Shown here: positions 6,636-9,879 of the stretch, piece by piece
Numbering within the stretch: position 1 is the first letter of the stretch
Layout: each line of letters begins with the position of its first letter
Made by a program: the position numbers and the translations under genes
The notes under the pieces: generated by a model
Databases searched by the model: none
What the model saw: the letters and a program-made list of their open reading frames with translations, nothing else
What the model was told of the DNA's origin: nothing
Source of the DNA: Gammaproteobacteria bacterium
Lineage (GTDB): Bacteria; Pseudomonadota; Gammaproteobacteria; BMS3Bbin11
NCBI GenBank assembly: GCA_030636465.1
Contig: DAOVWW010000030.1
Coordinates: forward strand, 1 to 9,879
DNA: 9,879 bases
Direction of reading: 5' to 3'

Positions 6636-7377
6636 AGACTGCGGGAATACAGTTACCGCCAATTACAGCCGTAAACGTACCATTACAGCCACTACCACTC
6701 AGCGTACCCTGAGTGTTGCTGAAGGTCTGATCAATGAAGAAACCTGTGATCGTTATACCGGCTAAAACACCCTGGTATGTGAGGGCTCCGGTCATCGCTA
6801 ACATTCCTGTACCTACATTTGTGATTGACACCTGAACCTGGTTAGACCCATTTGGCGGCGTTACACCGATACACTGGCCTGTGGCGGCACATACTGGTGC
6901 CGGTGTCGGAGAAGTTGTCGGTGATACGGTTGGTGCCGGCGTCGGAGCCAATGGAATCGGGGACGGTGTAGGTGAAGCTGTTGGTGAAGCCGTAGGTGAG
7001 ACTGTTGGTGCCGGTGTCGGAGCCAAAGGAATTGGTGACGGTGTTACCGGTGTTGGCGCTACTGCCCACGCAGGGTTGATTAATGTATCCAGAACCCCGC
7101 TGTCAGGTTTAGCCATCATTGATGGTGCTGGCTGAGTGGGCGTTAGTGCACCGGAAATCAGCACTGCACCAACCAGGGGCGCAGAGGTCATGGCATGCGC
7201 TGGCAGTAAGACAGTGTCAACAACTGGCTTTTGCCACTTTTCTGGAATCAGGGCCGTAGAGGCAACGACTCCACCAGCTTTTAGTAACTTTCTACGTCCA
7301 GGATTCTTGCTATCAGTGATAGTCTTATTATTTTTTGAATTTTTATTCTCATTCGAATTCTTATCAGAATCACTCAT
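6634..7377 (-). CDS. Tat-exported AP/SP/TP-rich protein, candidate hydroxyproline-glycoprotein cargo
   Basis: A 247-residue protein. A polar Asn/Lys/Ser-rich leader is followed by GRRKLLKAGG at 27-36, a twin-arginine motif, then a modest hydrophobic stretch and PEKWQKPVVDTVLLPAHA at 45-62, with possible cleavage after AHA. Residues 107-161 hold 21 prolines in 55 residues. Nineteen of these follow Ala, Ser or Thr, the spacing that in plants directs hydroxylation and glycosylation of arabinogalactan proteins. The unit beginning SPIPLAPTPAPTV occurs twice, 25 residues apart. The C-terminal part (163-247) has four cysteines (163, 169, 231, 243) and Gly/Thr-rich, beta-prone sequence, and probably forms a small disulfide-bonded domain outside the cytoplasm. 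AAGGTG (7382-7387) lies four bases before the ATG. The gene sits between two large glycosyltransferase genes on the same strand, which supports a role as their substrate. I do not recognise a named family. Confidence 0.85.
   Translation of the reverse strand: MSDSDKNSNENKNSKNNKTITDSKNPGRRKLLKAGGVVASTALIPEKWQKPVVDTVLLPAHAMTSAPLVGAVLISGALTPTQPAPSMMAKPDSGVLDTLINPAWAVAPTPVTPSPIPLAPTPAPTVSPTASPTASPTPSPIPLAPTPAPTVSPTTSPTPAPVCAATGQCIGVTPPNGSNQVQVSITNVGTGMLAMTGALTYQGVLAGITITGFFIDQTFSNTQGTLSGSGCNGTFTAVIGGNCIPAV
6926..7044 (-). repeat. Imperfect direct repeat coding the Pro-rich segment
   Basis: Two 44-bp copies, at 6926-6969 and 7001-7044, are offset by 75 bp (25 codons) and differ at five positions, mostly silent. 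They encode the two SPIPLAPTPAPTV units. Shorter GGTGAAGC/GGTGAGAC-like units fill the gap and encode SPT triplets. The pattern suggests expansion and contraction of the glycosylatable segment by slippage or unequal recombination in steps of whole codons. Confidence 0.8.
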
Positions 7378-7424
7378 AACGCACCTTATTATTTACTAAA
7401 GAACCGGATTTATATAGATACCTG

Positions 7425-7453
7425 ATTAAAACACATAGTTATTTAATGGACAA
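7425..7453 (-). promoter_or_regulatory. Candidate promoter of the Pro-rich protein gene
   Basis: On the minus strand TTGTCC (7448-7453, four of six) is followed by a 17-bp spacer and TTTAAT (7425-7430, five of six), preceded by an extended -10 TGT. Transcription would begin near 7418, leaving a leader of about 40 bases with AAGGTG before the ATG. This would give the cargo gene its own promoter in the 86-bp gap after the GT60 gene. No obvious terminator hairpin with a U-tract is seen in that gap. Confidence 0.4.
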
Positions 7454-7463
7454 GTGACTCCGC

Positions 7464-9879
7464 TTATCCCGCTACAGGACAAACTTGCAGCGAAAGTAAA
7501 CGTGACTGCAGAAAATACACTTCATGATCCTCATTATCTGCAAATTGTAGATACATCATGGGATCGGCATCACCAGGCTTACGTTGAGTATTTTTTTCCA
7601 GGGCGGTGACTAATTCAAGCAGTACAGGGCTGGAATGTTCACACTGAAGTTCAAATTCCTGCATGCCTGACAGTTGAATGTTAACATCCAGAATCTGCCC
7701 CTGGAGACACGTATCTTGATTGCCTGCAGGTGAATATTCATCGACTAAAGTTACAGGATCAGGCGGAACACCATTTAAAGCATTTTCGTGTATGGTCATA
7801 TTTTCACAGTCCAGCCCGGAAAAAATACGATAACTATCCAGAGACCGCTGCCGTCCTAAACTAAAAGGCTCCAGACGATTCTCCGGGTCACCTTCAAGTA
7901 GAATTTTCAATCGCTTTAGTGCGGAAACATGTCGCTTACGCACCTCTTCCTGGTCGAAATCATTTATATACTTCCTGTTTGGTTGCGGATGACAACGATG
8001 CCAGAGCACAATCTGACTCGGATTATATAAATCATAACCCGAGGTATAGGAACGCAGAGCCAGTGCAAACTCTTCTCCGGTATACAGGTGATCAGGGTCC
8101 TGATTTACCTCAACATTCCATTGCCCTATGGTAAAAACGAAAGCACCGGATATGACCCTGGTACGTCGAGGGAAGACATCATTCTCAGGGATATATTCAG
8201 TTGGATGGTGGATCCAGCCTTCACTCGACCACGAGGCAATTTTTGTTGTCGGTACATGGGACAGATCATTTCTACTGGTAAATTCCTCTTTTCCATCATT
8301 AATAAAATACAGCGGCGGGAATCCGGTAATTAAGGGTTTTCCGGAAGGAAGCTCGTGCATCATATTTATCAGTATTTCATCCCAACCCTCGACCATGCGA
8401 CTGTGCGCATCGATTTGCAGTGTGTATTCCTCATTTCGGTATAAGGACTGCACAATATTTCTTGCCCAGCAGCCTCCTCTACTGGAAGTAGAGGGATACT
8501 TCACTATCCGAAAGCTGCGGTTACTTAACAGATCATCAATACAGTCCTCATGTATATCCTCAACGCCATCATTATCATATTGTAAGCAAATGCCGAAACG
8601 GAGACGTTCCGGGTTAACTGCATTGTTTAAGCAACTGTCTATAGTCTGTCTGAGTTCCGGCTCACAGTATGCTGCCAGTGCGATAAATATTGTTGCCTCA
8701 TTTCCAGCTTTACTTGCTTCAGAGCCTGATGATACAGAGATCTCCAGCGGGTAATAATACTTTTGCCCCCAGCCATCAGGCGACTTTGGCCAAAGCATAT
8801 ATTGAACAGCTGTTCCCCCTATCTCCGCATTGATTTCAAGAAAATCAACTTTGTGTAGCAGCATATCCGGGTCGGTAATATCCTCTCGATAGATTTCTTC
8901 ATCTTCATCATTCAGCAAACAGAAAATCCAGCACTCATAGTCATTACGTTGTTCTATTGCAAACGTGTTGAGTTTTATTGATTGATTGAACAAATGGACA
9001 TCCCCTTTTTTTTCACGTCTTTCGATAACATCAGTAAAGCAAATATTGGCATATTGTTCATATTGCTGCAGAGACCGGTGAGTTCCCAGGCCATAACCTC
9101 CCAACTTACTATGGTCACCCAACAATAATAGTTCAAGACGCTGCAGAGCTGCTTTTTGTTTCTCTTGAGAGAGCTTCTTATGATCGGTCCAGTGCAGTGG
9201 TGAATCGTGATTATATCGATGCCAAATCACATTTTCATGTGGATAGTAAAAATTATAGCCATGTGTATAAGCTCGTACTGCTAGACTAATTTCTTCTCCT
9301 AGAAAATAGATATTTGGATCATACTCCACTTCATGGCAAAAACGGCCAAGGGTGAATAGGTAACCGGCGGCGATAAATTCATTTTTACCGGGCCTATCCA
9401 TCTGCTCCACCCGCACACCTTCCTGCAAGGTAGTCAAATCCAGCCTGAGCTTCTTAAGTCCAAGCTTCTGTACACCATTTTCCTCACTCAGTGTTTCTAC
9501 GCCTTTATACAATGTATAGGGTGGAGGATAAGTGGTTAACAGCGGCTTCTCATGCCCGGTACTTTCAAGCATGCTAATCATTTTATCATCCCAGTCATTT
9601 GCAAAACGCATATGTGCATCAATCTGCAAGGTATAAAACTCCTCCTGGTATAGCAGATTGGTTCTATTTCTTGCCCAGCAACAGCCCTGGCTCTGCTGGT
9701 AATGGATTTTGTCTATACTGAAACGTGGATCATCCAGATATTGATCCAGGTCAGCTTCTGTTTCCTCATCATACTGCCAGCAAATCCCAAACCTCAAACG
9801 ATCAGGGTTTCGCGCCTTACTGATTGCACTTTCAACGGTGAATGGCAATTCAGTGTCTCGATACGAGGCAATTTGAATA
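7464..9879 (-). CDS. Tandem GT60 glycosyltransferase (Skp1 Gnt1-like), N-terminus cut by window edge
   Basis: The frame is open through the right edge. The TTG at 9846-9848 is not a convincing start, because the ten codons upstream read IQIASYRDTE, the expected first strand of the fold. Numbering from that TTG, residues 1-280 and 388-680 are two copies of a GT60 (PF11397-type) domain related to the Dictyostelium enzyme that adds GlcNAc to hydroxyproline of Skp1. Both have NP[DE]RLRFGIC, CWARN (57-61; 460-464), LQIDAH with a DxH metal site (Asp77/His79; Asp480/His482), GEE (184-186; 591-593) and WHR (209-211; 616-618), so both look active. Between them (284-372) is a beta-rich region I do not recognise, and residues 720-792 form a module shared with the fusion glycosyltransferase. 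It probably transfers GlcNAc or a related sugar from a UDP donor to hydroxyproline, in the cytoplasm. The family is sure; donor and acceptor are inferred. Confidence 0.88.
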   Translation of the reverse strand, partial: IQIASYRDTELPFTVESAISKARNPDRLRFGICWQYDEETEADLDQYLDDPRFSIDKIHYQQSQGCCWARNRTNLLYQEEFYTLQIDAHMRFANDWDDKMISMLESTGHEKPLLTTYPPPYTLYKGVETLSEENGVQKLGLKKLRLDLTTLQEGVRVEQMDRPGKNEFIAAGYLFTLGRFCHEVEYDPNIYFLGEEISLAVRAYTHGYNFYYPHENVIWHRYNHDSPLHWTDHKKLSQEKQKAALQRLELLLLGDHSKLGGYGLGTHRSLQQYEQYANICFTDVIERREKKGDVHLFNQSIKLNTFAIEQRNDYECWIFCLLNDEDEEIYREDITDPDMLLHKVDFLEINAEIGGTAVQYMLWPKSPDGWGQKYYYPLEISVSSGSEASKAGNEATIFIALAAYCEPELRQTIDSCLNNAVNPERLRFGICLQYDNDGVEDIHEDCIDDLLSNRSFRIVKYPSTSSRGGCWARNIVQSLYRNEEYTLQIDAHSRMVEGWDEILINMMHELPSGKPLITGFPPLYFINDGKEEFTSRNDLSHVPTTKIASWSSEGWIHHPTEYIPENDVFPRRTRVISGAFVFTIGQWNVEVNQDPDHLYTGEEFALALRSYTSGYDLYNPSQIVLWHRCHPQPNRKYINDFDQEEVRKRHVSALKRLKILLEGDPENRLEPFSLGRQRSLDSYRIFSGLDCENMTIHENALNGVPPDPVTLVDEYSPAGNQDTCLQGQILDVNIQLSGMQEFELQCEHSSPVLLELVTALEKNTQRKPGDADPMMYLQFADNEDHEVYFLQSRLLSLQVCPVAG

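Noticed and set aside
6926..7044. Repeats considered as a CRISPR-like or mobile-element array
   Set aside because: There are only two long copies, in frame within a coding sequence and without distinct spacers. They encode a protein repeat.
6881..7399. Plus-strand frames (6881-7135 and 7136-7399), the first with a GVGAGVGE-like repetitive protein resembling an elastin-like sequence
   Set aside because: They are the antisense reading of the AP/SP/TP codons and of the Tat leader of the minus-strand gene. The minus-strand gene has a signal peptide, RBS and composition that make sense.
8128..8754. 208-codon plus-strand frame
   Set aside because: It is antisense to the second GT60 domain, whose catalytic motifs explain the sequence; there is no family resemblance and no RBS.
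9846..9848. TTG as the true start of the GT60 gene
   Set aside because: The frame continues upstream with residues homologous to the start of the second GT60 copy, so starting here would delete the first beta strand.
1..9879. O-antigen or capsule polysaccharide cluster as the explanation
   Set aside because: No polymerase, flippase, priming transferase or chain-length gene is seen, and the transferases resemble protein-directed families next to a prolyl hydroxylase. A larger surrounding polysaccharide cluster cannot be excluded.

Overview
The window looks like part of a locus for building a hydroxyproline-type glycoprotein in a bacterium. Enzymes that resemble plant, animal and slime-mould protein-glycosylation enzymes surround a gene for an exported Pro/Ser/Thr/Ala-rich protein. 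The moderate base composition, compact intergenic gaps, Tat-type export signal and sigma70-like promoter boxes suggest a Gram-negative bacterium. A gammaproteobacterium is my guess, but nothing here fixes the taxon. No rRNA, tRNA, CRISPR array, transposase or phage gene was seen. All family assignments come from motifs I recognise by eye; no database search was run.

Layout, left to right: (1) 1-1490, minus, cut by the left edge: a sulfotransferase fused to a FUT8-like alpha-1,6-fucosyltransferase. (2) 1554-2528, minus: a plant-like GDP-mannose 3,5-epimerase. (3) About 185 bp of divergent regulatory DNA with promoter-like boxes on both strands. (4) 2714-4120, plus: a tandem 2-oxoglutarate/Fe(II) dioxygenase whose first catalytic domain is prolyl 4-hydroxylase-like. 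(5) 4117-6510, minus, overlapping the dioxygenase tail-to-tail by four bases: an O-fucosyltransferase-like domain fused to a domain resembling plant peptidyl-serine galactosyltransferase and hydroxyproline arabinosyltransferase. (6) 6634-7377, minus: a Tat-exported protein with an AP/SP/TP-rich segment. (7) 7464-9879, minus, cut by the right edge: two tandem GT60 domains related to the Skp1 hydroxyproline GlcNAc-transferase Gnt1 of Dictyostelium.

Proposed working (inference): the dioxygenase hydroxylates prolines of the AP/SP/TP segment in the cytoplasm. The GT60 pair, the O-fucosyltransferase-like/GT95-96-like fusion and the FUT8-like enzyme then add sugars. The epimerase supplies GDP-L-galactose, a close analogue of GDP-L-fucose, and the sulfotransferase domain decorates the glycan. 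None of the enzymes seen in full has a signal peptide, while the candidate substrate has a twin-arginine signal. Modification before export of a pre-assembled protein is therefore consistent. The two large glycosyltransferases also share a C-terminal module of about 72 residues, which may tether them to a common partner or substrate.
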